NCBI RefSeq assembly: GCF_022012475.1
Contig: NZ_JAKLWS010000006.1
Span: 1-64,000, forward strand
DNA: 64,000 nucleotides
DNA from: Rhodohalobacter sulfatireducens
GTDB lineage: Bacteria > Bacteroidota > Rhodothermia > Balneolales > Balneolaceae
Direction: 5' to 3'
Shown one piece after another: positions 1 to 8,875 of the stretch (positions are counted from its first letter, which is position 1; the number at the start of each line of letters is the position of its first letter). The position numbers were made by a program, and so were the translations under genes. The notes beneath the pieces were generated by a model. The model did no database searches and had not been told where the DNA came from. It worked only from the letters and a program-made list of their open reading frames with translations.

Positions 1-46
1 CCGCTCAATCGCTCAAACCAATTTTAAATTCAATACACACACCATT

Positions 47-280
47 ATGAAAGCTTTAAACAACCTCCGACTGTTAACTGCCACCGTAATTATTGCCCTG
101 TTTGCCGGATGCGCCGGAATCACCGAGGCCAACCTCTCCGAGACCAACGCCCCGGATGCGCCTGCCGTATCGGCCGAATCCCCGGTTCAGTCCGCTGAAG
201 CTCCCGGCTATTTCCACGGCGGTGACCAGGAAGATCTGCTCGACATTGAACCTTCTGACGATCACCGTAACCGAGAGTAA
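47..280 (+). CDS. Small putative lipoprotein, unknown function
   Basis: This 77-residue protein starts with a basic, hydrophobic segment ending in a lipobox-like LFAGC, so Cys22 would be lipidated after signal peptidase II cleavage. The rest is short, acidic and rich in Ala, Pro, Ser and Glu, with no recognisable domain. The coding sequence is more GC-rich than the AT-rich CHAT gene that follows 67 bases later on the same strand. It might be a small envelope lipoprotein. I do not recognise a family, and the reading frame rests mainly on the signal peptide. Confidence 0.5.
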   Translation: MKALNNLRLLTATVIIALFAGCAGITEANLSETNAPDAPAVSAESPVQSAEAPGYFHGGDQEDLLDIEPSDDHRNRE

Positions 281-347
281 CTTGCTCGGAAAAAATTCAG
301 GAGAATAGCTACCTTTTATTGAACTTCAAGTTTTTTCTCCATGAGAT

Positions 348-3300
348 ATGTGTAAACGGATTTATAATTACCCGCTCTTATTATTAATTGTATTACTAAA
401 TCCATCCGAGCTTTTATCAGTTCAAGCTGATCAATTTGAGGAGCAAACTATTTACAACAATTGGCTTAATGTTCAAGAGCGGACACAACTTGATACTACA
501 GATGCTAATACAACACTTTATAATAGGCTGAGTGAAAATTATTATGCATTATTTCAAATAACAGATAATACTGTCTACTTGCGCTATGCGCTTTTTGAAG
601 CAGGGAGAGAGAAAAGAGAGGAGATCATTTCCGAGCTAACAGAAAGTGAATTAAGCGATGTTGAGGAAACAATAAACATTCTTAATGGCATCATAAATTC
701 CGAGACTTACTCAATTCGTCCTTTTTCGCCAGATGATTTATACCTATTTATGATGGTTCAGATTCCTGAAGACCTCAAAGAAGACGCAAAAGCTCTGTTA
801 AATCATTGGCATGAAACCTTAAGTAGAGAATCATTTGATGAATTCCCACTCCGATCTGCATTAATTATACAGGCTCTTGTTTATGGGTATGATGATCTCC
901 GTGATTTTAACAAAGCATACGAGGCCAGTAATTATTTAATTGAGTCGAATCCTCTTCCCAAAACTACTTTCACCTTCAATTTGTATAACAGAATAGCATT
1001 TTCAGCACGTACTTCAGGATATTATTCAGATGCGTTAAAGATTTATGAAGAAGTTTTAATATCTCTTGCCCAGGCTCTGGGTTTTGATGAAAGGCTTCTA
1101 TCGGTAAAAATGAGTTATGCTATAACATTATTCCGAATTGGAAATATCCGTCAAGCACTTCAGCAATTCGAAAATATTTACGAAAAAAACTTAGAAAATC
1201 TAATACCGAGTTATAGAACAGTACTCTTCAATAATCTTGCAGTTAGCTATCTTAACACGGGACAGTTTGATCGCTTTGTCCAGTTTCAACTTGAAGCCTT
1301 CGAAATTGCACAAAGAGAAGATAATTATGAACAACAAATAGAAATTTTACGGAATTTATTCATCTTCTACCGTCGACAGAGCGAAACAGAGTTAGCACTC
1401 AATTATTTAAATCAAGCACTGGAGCTATCTCAAAGATTTAATCTTCCAACTGAAACATCAGAAGTACTCCTTTCATTAGGTATATACAAGCGAGAAATAG
1501 AAGATTTACCTGGAGAAGCACTCATTTATTTAAATGATGCACTGAAACTTTCTCAGCAAACTGATAGCTATCAACACCTTTTTAATAGTTATCTGGATTT
1601 GGGTGAGACGCATCACGTACTCAGTAATTCTACTGAATCTGAAAGATTTTTTAGAGAGGCAATAAGAATTAGTGAATCCAGAGGTGATACTAGAAATAAA
1701 ACACAGGCAATCGTACGCTTCAGCAATATGCTTACCGATAACAGCCGTTTTAGTGAGGCTGATAGTCTGATTCATCTAATCTCAAACGATGAACTTGAGC
1801 AGATACCATTCAACCTGGAAGTGCTTGGAAAAAATGTAAAAATCAAACTACTTGAAAATCGAGGAGCGGTTGAAGATGCTCTTGCAATTTCATTAGTTGC
1901 AGTTGATGAGATCTTTCGTTGGCTGCAAGACAGTGCAGACATGCAAACCGGCCACATGCGAATGGATAAAGAGTTTTCAGAAGCATTCCAACTTCACACT
2001 GAACTTCTGCGAAAATCAGAAAATTATGAAGAAGCGATTGCCATAAATGGCAGACTCAGAAATCTTTCAAGAACAGGATTTTTTAACAATCCACTTTTAA
2101 AATCACAGATATTAAGTGAAGAAGAACTGATTAGGGATCATAACCTGAGCAATAAAATTGAAGATCTGAGAAGCAGATATTCCAATGCTACGGAGGAACA
2201 AAAAATATATCTGGGAAATCAACTGGCAAATGCAAATGCTGAACGCAACAATCTGCTAAACCAGGCTTTCCCGAACTACTCAACCAGCGAGTATGAAGAG
2301 TTGCTGCCTCAGGCGATGGATGCATTGAGTTCAAATCAGATGATCATCTATTTTTCAACTTTTGAGGATCAGATATTCCAATACTTTATTACTCATGATG
2401 GAATTGACATGAAGTCTTATCCCGGCAGGGACGAGCAAATGGAACTGCTAGAAAACACTGTTCAAAGTTTTGGCCATGCGTCAACGGATCTGAACCTACT
2501 TCATGAGATCTACAGAACTTACTTTGCCGAAAATATACCTTCTGGCATTGAACATATCTATATGATTCCGGATGGAATTTTTTACAGAATTCCTATTGAA
2601 ATTCTTCCCGTTAGCCCGGTAAATGCAAAGAACAGTTATGGATCCTCGGAATATTTAATTGAAAATTACAGTGTAAGTTATCTAAATACCCTTACAGATC
2701 TTTCAAACAGATCTTCACGAAGTAATTTCAGTTATGACCTGGCGGGATTTGGTATTAGTAACTTTACACAGGCGGGCCATCCTGATTTACCCGATCTGCC
2801 ATTCAGTCCGCAAGAAGTAACTAATAGTGCTGAAAAATTAAATAAATTCAGTAATAATAGATTTTTTATTAACGACAACAGCACAGAAAGTAACTTCAGG
2901 AGTGTTGCCGGAAAGGCAAAAATCATTCACCTGGCTACACACAGCAAAGTAGATGATGAAAACCCTCTCTTCTCTTCACTCTACATGTATTCAAACAACA
3001 GATCAATACAAGAAGACAGCACGGACAATGAAAACGACGGTATTGTTCATGCTTACGAGCTTTTCGACCTAAACCTGAATGCGGATCTTATATTCCTGAG
3101 TTCTTGTGAGTCCGGTTCCGGTGGTTATTTGAAGGGGGCGGGAATTCTTGGCTTTTCAAGAGCCTTTGCCTACGCCGGTGCTCAAAGTTTATCCATTAAT
3201 CTTTGGCCGATACGTGATCAAACTGCTTCGGAAATATCTACTGAATTCTATGCTGCTCTTAATCAAGGAAAAAATAAAGCGAATGCACTCAGAGAAGCAC

Positions 3301-3500
3301 GTTTACATTACCTGAACAACTCAAATAGTGACCCGTATCTTTGGGGAGCATTTATCATGTACGGGAATATTGACCCTCCGGTAAACAACTACCAGTTTTT
3401 AATTCAGCTGTTACTTTCGGGCCTTTTGATTACTGGACTCAGCTTTGTATCACTTTTTGCTTATCAAAGAAAAGCTCTGATCAGATCCTGGATTTTTTAA
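348..3500 (+). CDS. TPR repeat protein with C-terminal CHAT (caspase-like) domain
   Basis: The 1050-residue protein has an N-terminal hydrophobic signal or anchor (about residues 7-26), a long helical tetratricopeptide-type region (about 150-520), a coiled linker, and a C-terminal CHAT domain (about 690-1010). The caspase-like dyad is visible as His865 in HLATHS and Cys920 in LSSCESG. A second hydrophobic helix near residues 1015-1035 suggests membrane anchoring. CHAT proteins are clan CD peptidases in which TPRs sense or bind partners. No gasdermin or obvious substrate gene is adjacent. It converges on the anti-sigma-like gene at 3512. The family call is strong; the substrate is unknown. Confidence 0.88.
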   Translation: MCKRIYNYPLLLLIVLLNPSELLSVQADQFEEQTIYNNWLNVQERTQLDTTDANTTLYNRLSENYYALFQITDNTVYLRYALFEAGREKREEIISELTESELSDVEETINILNGIINSETYSIRPFSPDDLYLFMMVQIPEDLKEDAKALLNHWHETLSRESFDEFPLRSALIIQALVYGYDDLRDFNKAYEASNYLIESNPLPKTTFTFNLYNRIAFSARTSGYYSDALKIYEEVLISLAQALGFDERLLSVKMSYAITLFRIGNIRQALQQFENIYEKNLENLIPSYRTVLFNNLAVSYLNTGQFDRFVQFQLEAFEIAQREDNYEQQIEILRNLFIFYRRQSETELALNYLNQALELSQRFNLPTETSEVLLSLGIYKREIEDLPGEALIYLNDALKLSQQTDSYQHLFNSYLDLGETHHVLSNSTESERFFREAIRISESRGDTRNKTQAIVRFSNMLTDNSRFSEADSLIHLISNDELEQIPFNLEVLGKNVKIKLLENRGAVEDALAISLVAVDEIFRWLQDSADMQTGHMRMDKEFSEAFQLHTELLRKSENYEEAIAINGRLRNLSRTGFFNNPLLKSQILSEEELIRDHNLSNKIEDLRSRYSNATEEQKIYLGNQLANANAERNNLLNQAFPNYSTSEYEELLPQAMDALSSNQMIIYFSTFEDQIFQYFITHDGIDMKSYPGRDEQMELLENTVQSFGHASTDLNLLHEIYRTYFAENIPSGIEHIYMIPDGIFYRIPIEILPVSPVNAKNSYGSSEYLIENYSVSYLNTLTDLSNRSSRSNFSYDLAGFGISNFTQAGHPDLPDLPFSPQEVTNSAEKLNKFSNNRFFINDNSTESNFRSVAGKAKIIHLATHSKVDDENPLFSSLYMYSNNRSIQEDSTDNENDGIVHAYELFDLNLNADLIFLSSCESGSGGYLKGAGILGFSRAFAYAGAQSLSINLWPIRDQTASEISTEFYAALNQGKNKANALREARLHYLNNSNSDPYLWGAFIMYGNIDPPVNNYQFLIQLLLSGLLITGLSFVSLFAYQRKALIRSWIF

Positions 3501-3511
3501 GCGGTTGGTTC

Positions 3512-4294
3512 TTAACTGGCAGGTTGCCTGATAGATTCTAATTTATTTTTTGCCACTCGGCTGAATGATCCGTCAAGTTCAATGACTGTCTCCATGCTCT
3601 CGATCGCTTCATCTCTCATACCAAGTTGAAGTTGAGTGTTAGCTAAGTACCATGTTCCTTTCTCGAGATTCATCAATCCAATTCCTTCAGTACCGTTGAT
3701 GGTTTGGAAAGTTTCCAGGGCTTCGGAGTAGTTCTTGGTGTTATATTGAATAGCACCTTTAACCATTCTAAGGTCAATGCTTTGCTCGGTCGTTAGTTCA
3801 AGAGAAGATGCCTCGTCAATCTGCGCGTAAGCAGCTTCGAGGTTTCCACTTGTAGCAAGGCTCACCGCTTCCTGCAAATAGTTGTCCAGCATAGTTTGAT
3901 TATCGGCAGACCGTTCAATTTCGTACTCAATCATAGCGATCGGGCCGGCATCCTGAGTTTGCTGCACATCTGACATCAGGTTAAAAAGAATTGCAAAACC
4001 TATAATAATTACCATTGCCGCAGCAATGTAGGGCTTGAATTTCTCGTAAAATGTAGTTGGCGCCGTTTCTTTTTTGGCAGCAGAGATTGGGACAACGTTC
4101 GGTTCAGCTTCATAGAGATGATCGAATTTCCCTTCAGCTCCCATCTTTTTCAGAGTAGCTAGAGTTTGCAAATAGTCGAGATCGTCCGGTCGAGCTATTA
4201 ACTCCGACCATAGTTGATCGACTTCTTCAGGTGAAAGATTTCCATCAATAAAATCGTGGATTCTTTCTTTTATGGATGATTGGTGGCTAGTCAT
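3512..4294 (-). CDS. Membrane-anchored anti-sigma-like protein with TPR-type C-terminus
   Basis: The 260-residue protein has a short acidic N-terminal domain (RIHDFIDGNLSPEE and onward) of the type seen in anti-sigma factors that lack zinc ligands. One transmembrane helix lies near residues 90-110. The C-terminal half is helical, with TPR-like repeats (about 135-255). It starts 12 bases after the stop of the response regulator gene, so the two are probably co-transcribed. No sigma factor gene is visible beside it, so the anti-sigma role is inferred from architecture alone. It could equally be a tetratricopeptide scaffold. Confidence 0.6.
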   Translation of the reverse strand: MTSHQSSIKERIHDFIDGNLSPEEVDQLWSELIARPDDLDYLQTLATLKKMGAEGKFDHLYEAEPNVVPISAAKKETAPTTFYEKFKPYIAAAMVIIIGFAILFNLMSDVQQTQDAGPIAMIEYEIERSADNQTMLDNYLQEAVSLATSGNLEAAYAQIDEASSLELTTEQSIDLRMVKGAIQYNTKNYSEALETFQTINGTEGIGLMNLEKGTWYLANTQLQLGMRDEAIESMETVIELDGSFSRVAKNKLESIRQPAS

Positions 4295-4306
4295 GTCAGA
4301 ATTTTT

Positions 4307-4888
4307 TTAACTTTTTTTCTTGGCTTGGTGTTTATTGATCTCTCGGATAATTCCCAAAAGGTAGGCTTTGTCAAAAGGTTTTTGAATGTAGGCATTCATT
4401 CTGGATGAGATGCATTCATCGCGAACGTGGTCGTAATCGTTGGTAGTAAGAGCAATTATGGGTATTTCACTATAATTACCAATCTCCCTGATTTTTTTTG
4501 CCGTTTCAAATCCATCAATTCCGTTTCCTAAATTAATGTCCATCAAAATCAGGTCATATTTATTTGATTCGGCTTCTTTGATGGCTTCTTCACCGTTTTC
4601 CACGCTTACAATTTCAAACTCGTTTTTTAAAAATATTGAAACAAGAAGACGAATTTGAGCGCTGTCTTCAACATGCAACAATCGCGGTTTTTCTTCTGTT
4701 TTACTTTTTCCATTCGGTGAAAAAAGAGACAATCCCCTTCGCATTTTTCTCCGTCCCGGAAAAGTCTCACTTAAATCCTGGGGACTCAAATGGAGTTCCT
4801 GAGCTATTGGAATATCCATGGAGTGTGCCACAGACCCTTCTATATAATTGTATGAAAAAGCATTCGGAAACAATACACAAGTTTTCAT
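4307..4888 (-). CDS. Response regulator receiver protein
   Basis: The 193-residue protein has an unassigned N-terminal stretch of about 65 residues and then a CheY-like receiver domain. The acidic pair Glu74-Asp75, the phospho-acceptor Asp117 in LILMDI, Thr148 and the conserved Lys170 in IQKPF are all present. No output domain follows, so it probably acts through protein contacts or as a phosphorelay intermediate. Met24 is an alternative start. It lies directly upstream of the anti-sigma-like TPR gene, which suggests joint control of a stress or envelope response. No histidine kinase is in view. Confidence 0.85.
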   Translation of the reverse strand: MKTCVLFPNAFSYNYIEGSVAHSMDIPIAQELHLSPQDLSETFPGRRKMRRGLSLFSPNGKSKTEEKPRLLHVEDSAQIRLLVSIFLKNEFEIVSVENGEEAIKEAESNKYDLILMDINLGNGIDGFETAKKIREIGNYSEIPIIALTTNDYDHVRDECISSRMNAYIQKPFDKAYLLGIIREINKHQAKKKS

Positions 4889-5103
4889 ATCACTAAAACT
4901 TCAGTTGCTAATCGATGTTTAAACTTATTGAGCCACATTTATTGTCGCTTCTATTGTTAGGATGCTTGAGAAAGTGATTTGTTACACTTTTATTTTCATT
5001 TTTTACATTATTCAATTCCTTCTATGCCTGTCTTCTTCATCAAATCTATATCAACAGGATGTAGATTTCAGATATACGAGAAATAAAGTAGAGAGAGATC
5101 ATC

Positions 5104-5589
5104 ATGAACCCATTGAATGAAGCTGCAAAATCACTCCTGAATTCAACAAATGTTGCAGTCTGTGGTGTATCATCAAAAGGTGATGTTGCTGCAAATACTA
5201 TTTATAAAAAGCTTCGGGAGAAGAATTACAACGTTTACCCTGTAAATCCCAACGCCAAAATAGTGGAGGGAGATACCAGCTATCCATCCCTGAGCTCCAT
5301 AGCCGGAGCTTTAGAACTCGTAGTAATTGCCACCCATCCGGATGTTGCACCCTCTGTTATGGACGAATGCATTGAACTAAACATCAAAAAAGTATGGATT
5401 CACAAATCCATCGGTGGGGGAAGTTATAATCAAGAAGCTGTTGATAAAGCCAAAGCCGCTGGAATTATGCTTATTCCGGGAGGATGCCCCATGATGTTCT
5501 TAGAACCTGTAGATCCGGCTCACAAATGTATGAGATGGTTTTTCAGAATTAGCGGGAAAGAAGCAAAACCCATTGGCTTTATCGATTAG
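5104..5589 (+). CDS. CoA-binding domain protein (YccU-like)
   Basis: The 161-residue protein fits the small, single-domain CoA-binding Rossmann family. It has an early VAVCGVSSKGD glycine turn, VYPVNPN after the second strand, a conserved VVIATHPD segment and a late IPGGCPM motif. Family members bind CoA through this fold and resemble the N-terminal domain of succinyl-CoA synthetase alpha; their physiological role is mostly unknown. It stands alone, with 215 bases upstream before the divergent regulator gene. The family call is secure from the order of these motifs. Confidence 0.88.
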   Translation: MNPLNEAAKSLLNSTNVAVCGVSSKGDVAANTIYKKLREKNYNVYPVNPNAKIVEGDTSYPSLSSIAGALELVVIATHPDVAPSVMDECIELNIKKVWIHKSIGGGSYNQEAVDKAKAAGIMLIPGGCPMMFLEPVDPAHKCMRWFFRISGKEAKPIGFID

Positions 5590-5738
5590 ATTCTTTACAC
5601 TATCGCTAATCATTTACAGAAATAAAGTTTTAACAGGCGGCACTAATCTGTCATCCATATTGTTTGAGGTCTGTCATCAGTACAATTGGATAATAATTCA
5701 TACGTCGAACCAAAGCTTAGTTTTAGCACACCACTTTT

Positions 5739-6734
5739 ATGACCTCATTAAAATCGCAACTGAAAATTTTTCTTTTCTTAGCTTTTTTGATGGTTCTCGG
5801 ATGGGCCATATTCATGAGTATCACACAAAACTGGTCCCTCTTTCTGGATAACTGGTTTATGACGGTGACCATGATTTTCGGCTCATTTGTTGCCGGTGCC
5901 AGTTCTGAAGGCGGTGGCGCAATAGCTTATCCGGCGATGACTTTACTATTCAATATTGGCCCGGATGTTGCCAGAAATTTCAGCTTTGCCATTCAAAGTT
6001 TTGGAATGAGCTTTGCAGCAATCTGGATATTTCTTTCAAAGATTAAAATTGAAAAAAACTACCTGTTGATAGCCGGGGTCGGTGGTGCAATCGGTATCAT
6101 TTTTGGTTCCTACTTCATCGTTCCGCTGATTACCCCCAGCTATGCGAAGATGATGTTCGTCTCCTTTTGGTTGAGTTTTGGGATGGCCCTATGGGTCGTA
6201 AATTTTGTCCAAAAGCGTGACAGTAAAGAACAGCTACCGGTTCTAACCACTTACCAAAAAGTCGAGTTATTATTGATTGGAGTTCTTGGTGGTATGTTTA
6301 GCTCCGTCTTCGGTAATGGGATTGATATCTGTACATTCGCATTCGTTGTGCTGAAATATGGCCTCTCAGAAAAAATAGCGACTCCCACCTCTGTTATATT
6401 GATGGCATCGAACGCTATACTCGGTACCTTTCTGAATGTTTTTGTGCTGGATACCATGCAAGCCGAAGCGATCAACTATCTGCTTGTATGCCTGCCTGTG
6501 GTCATTTTCGGAGCTCCGCTGGGTGCATTTGTGATTAACCAGATCGGCAGAAAATCGATCGCTACGATACTTATCACGATCATTGTTGTTCAGTTTATTA
6601 CTGCACTCATCATTATCCGGCCAAGCTTTATGAATCTCATTTTTTCACTCGGAATTTTCCTGCTTGGAGTTGCAGTCTTCTTTCTCCTGACAAAGATCAA
6701 ACCCCCTCAAGAAACAAATCAATCTACTTTTTGA
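5739..6734 (+). CDS. TauE/SafE-family sulfite exporter-like permease
   Basis: This 331-residue polytopic membrane protein has about eight to nine hydrophobic helices and the two internally repeated halves typical of TauE/SafE (DUF81) transporters. The glycine-rich GASSEGGGAIAYPA segment comes early and VFGNGIDICTF in the second half. The family moves sulfite, sulfoacetate or other small organic anions; the substrate here cannot be told. It converges on a second, divergent TauE/SafE member 22 bases away. The ATG at 5739 is the best start, since a hydrophobic helix begins soon after. Confidence 0.85.
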   Translation: MTSLKSQLKIFLFLAFLMVLGWAIFMSITQNWSLFLDNWFMTVTMIFGSFVAGASSEGGGAIAYPAMTLLFNIGPDVARNFSFAIQSFGMSFAAIWIFLSKIKIEKNYLLIAGVGGAIGIIFGSYFIVPLITPSYAKMMFVSFWLSFGMALWVVNFVQKRDSKEQLPVLTTYQKVELLLIGVLGGMFSSVFGNGIDICTFAFVVLKYGLSEKIATPTSVILMASNAILGTFLNVFVLDTMQAEAINYLLVCLPVVIFGAPLGAFVINQIGRKSIATILITIIVVQFITALIIIRPSFMNLIFSLGIFLLGVAVFFLLTKIKPPQETNQSTF

Positions 6735-6756
6735 CGATTGATTGTTGTCTTCGCCA

Positions 6757-7563
6757 TCAGGCGATACTGCTGATCATCATGGCAGCGATGATCAGTATCA
6801 GCAAAGAAAAAGCGATTTGAAGGATTTTCTGGTCCAGTGAATGGCCAATTCTGACTCCCAAAAATCCACCGCCAAATGCACCGATAATCAACGGTAAGCC
6901 CGATCCGAAATCCACATAACCAAGTGCATATTCGGTTAATCCCTGGTGACTGCCGGATAATAAAGCATATTGAAGCCAGCCGGATAGTGAGATTAATACG
7001 ATAGCCAGCGAAGAGATACTGACCGCTTTCGACAACTTTAGTTTGTATACCAGGTTCATAATCGGAACAAGTACAATGCCTCCTCCCACACCGGCAAGGG
7101 CCGCAATAATTCCTCCGGAAACACCCGCCGCACCCGCTTTTGAAACGCCAAACGAATCTCTTGTGACCTGGAGATTTATATCTGTCCGACTTCTCCGGTA
7201 GAAAAGAACGGCTACAGTAACCAAGAGAACAGAGAAAAGTGATACAAAAACATCTTTTGTATAATAGGGTGAGGTGACGATCAATTTTCCAAGATAAACG
7301 CCAATACTGCCAACAAGTCCAACGAGAACTCCCTCCCTCCAGTAAAAGTTTCTCTCATTTCTCTGTTGAATGGAGCTGCTGATGGATGCAATAAAAGTAC
7401 AAAACAGAGCCGTTGCGATGGTCCATGGTGTAGGATTATCAAGTCCCGCTGACGTGAATACCAAAAAGAGGATGGGCGTAAACAAAATTCCACCACCGAT
7501 GCCAAAAAGTCCGGCTAATATCCCGGCGACTACACCACCCAATACTAAAATCAGGAACAACAT
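6757..7563 (-). CDS. TauE/SafE-family permease
   Basis: This 268-residue protein shows two repeated halves with GIGGGILFTPIL near the start and GVGGGIVLVPIM in the middle, the classic TauE/SafE (DUF81) signature. About eight membrane helices are visible. The frame extends back to a TTG at 7566, but the ATG at 7563 shares its first base with the TGA of the upstream PhzF gene, which is the usual geometry for translational coupling. I therefore prefer the ATG. Coupling with PhzF suggests a shared metabolic role that I cannot specify. Confidence 0.87.
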   Translation of the reverse strand: MLFLILVLGGVVAGILAGLFGIGGGILFTPILFLVFTSAGLDNPTPWTIATALFCTFIASISSSIQQRNERNFYWREGVLVGLVGSIGVYLGKLIVTSPYYTKDVFVSLFSVLLVTVAVLFYRRSRTDINLQVTRDSFGVSKAGAAGVSGGIIAALAGVGGGIVLVPIMNLVYKLKLSKAVSISSLAIVLISLSGWLQYALLSGSHQGLTEYALGYVDFGSGLPLIIGAFGGGFLGVRIGHSLDQKILQIAFSLLILIIAAMMISSIA

Positions 7564-8339
7564 CAATTGTTGATCTCTCCAATCATATATGTAACGGCTT
7601 CACCCCCGATATCCACCCTGTTCTCTTTCTGTTTGCACATAATATTCCCACCCCGTTTTGAAATCTGGCGAGCTTCAAGAGACGATTTACCCAGCCGTTT
7701 CTCCCAAAATGGAGTTAAAATGGAGTGTGCAGAACCGGTTACCGGATCTTCATAAATTCCCATCGAGGGCGCAAAAAAGCGACTCACAAAATCACAATGG
7801 TCGCCCTTGGCGGTGATGATAATCCCCCGAACTTCCATCCTCTCCAGCAATGCAAAGTCCGGTTTTATGGACTTAACGGTACTCTCATCTTGTAACAGAA
7901 CCAACATATCCCTGTTAACACCTGTGTAGATTGGTATTGTGCCAATGGCCTCCGGCAACAACTTTGGAACAGGGATCGGCTCCGGTGGATTTGAGGGAAA
8001 ATTCATCCAATAAATATTATCCTTTTTTTCAACTGTGAGCTCACCGCTTTTCGATTGAAACACCACCTTCTTTCCATCAAACCCCATCTGTTCGTACAAT
8101 ACGTGAGCAGAAGCAAGAGTGGCATGGCCGCAAATATCCACTTCAGTTTTTGGCGTGAACCATCGAATGCTGTAACTGTCATCAGACTCGTGGACGAAAT
8201 AGGCTGTTTCAGAAAGATTATTTTCAGCAGATATATTCTGCATCTCTTCATCACTCAACCAACTGTCTAATGGTACAACAGCTGCCGGATTTCCTGAAAA
8301 CACTTTGTCCGTAAATGCATCAACCTGGTATAACTTCAT
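7563..8339 (-). CDS. PhzF-family isomerase-like protein
   Basis: This 258-residue protein begins with the family hallmark YQVDAFTDKVFSGNPAAVV. Glu44, the usual catalytic acid, lies in NNLSETAYF. It also has the FTPKTEVDICGHATLASAH segment and, in the second half, DPVTGSAHS. PhzF relatives are diaminopimelate-epimerase-fold isomerases; most single-copy members outside phenazine clusters have unknown substrates. It is the first gene of a two-gene unit with a TauE/SafE permease whose start overlaps this stop. No other phenazine gene is present, so phenazine synthesis is unlikely. Confidence 0.9.
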   Translation of the reverse strand: MKLYQVDAFTDKVFSGNPAAVVPLDSWLSDEEMQNISAENNLSETAYFVHESDDSYSIRWFTPKTEVDICGHATLASAHVLYEQMGFDGKKVVFQSKSGELTVEKKDNIYWMNFPSNPPEPIPVPKLLPEAIGTIPIYTGVNRDMLVLLQDESTVKSIKPDFALLERMEVRGIIITAKGDHCDFVSRFFAPSMGIYEDPVTGSAHSILTPFWEKRLGKSSLEARQISKRGGNIMCKQKENRVDIGGEAVTYMIGEINN

Positions 8340-8875
8340 GACATCTCAGTCCTTGGATTAAAAAATTCAGAATTTTGAAGCTAATAGATAGCCATTGAAA
8401 GAATATGAATCAATCTTAAAAAAGAACTATTTACGAGAGACCATTAAATCATATTTTCCAAAATTTGGAAAACATAGTACTCTGAAAGATAGCATCTAAG
8501 AAACCATAAATTAAATAATATCAATATTTTGAATAATTTTATAAGTGGAAGCTTACAGAAATAGGAAAAGATTGGCCTTGAATAGTTGGCGGAATAAAGG
8601 ACAACGATTGAACCGTGAGAAGAATCCTTTCATACCGGTGAGAAGCGGAATGTAAGGGCTGAAAGCGAGATGGACCATTGCCCCGTAGGGATCCCGTTGG
8701 GGAAAGGATTCCACGGTGAACTCGTGTCCGCCGGCAACTATTCACAGCCTTGATTTTTTCGTTCTTTTGTATCAAGACAAAAGGACAGAAAAGATACAAT
8801 GAGTTTACACTTACAAAGAAAAGCTCTCTTCAGTATCATATTTATATTTCGTAAAAAGTTCACGACCTTTCACAC
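8340..8875. other. Non-coding stretch with GC-rich palindromic segment
   Basis: This 536-base gap separates the divergent phzF-like and mutS2 genes. Its first 200 bases are AT-rich and featureless. The stretch 8539-8799 differs in composition and contains a strong palindrome at 8681-8702, with CCCC/GGGG outer arms around GGGATCCC. An open frame runs through it on the minus strand, but it lacks a ribosome binding site and any protein family features. I treat it as a structured intergenic repeat, not a gene. Confidence 0.4.

Noticed and set aside
348-3500. CHAT protease as part of a gasdermin-type defence system
   Set aside because: No gasdermin-like or other effector gene is adjacent; neighbours are a regulator, an anti-sigma-like protein and metabolic genes.
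8539-8799. 86-codon minus-strand frame in the phzF-mutS2 gap
   Set aside because: It has no ribosome site and no protein-like features, and it covers a palindromic segment, so it is more likely a repeat or structured DNA than a gene.
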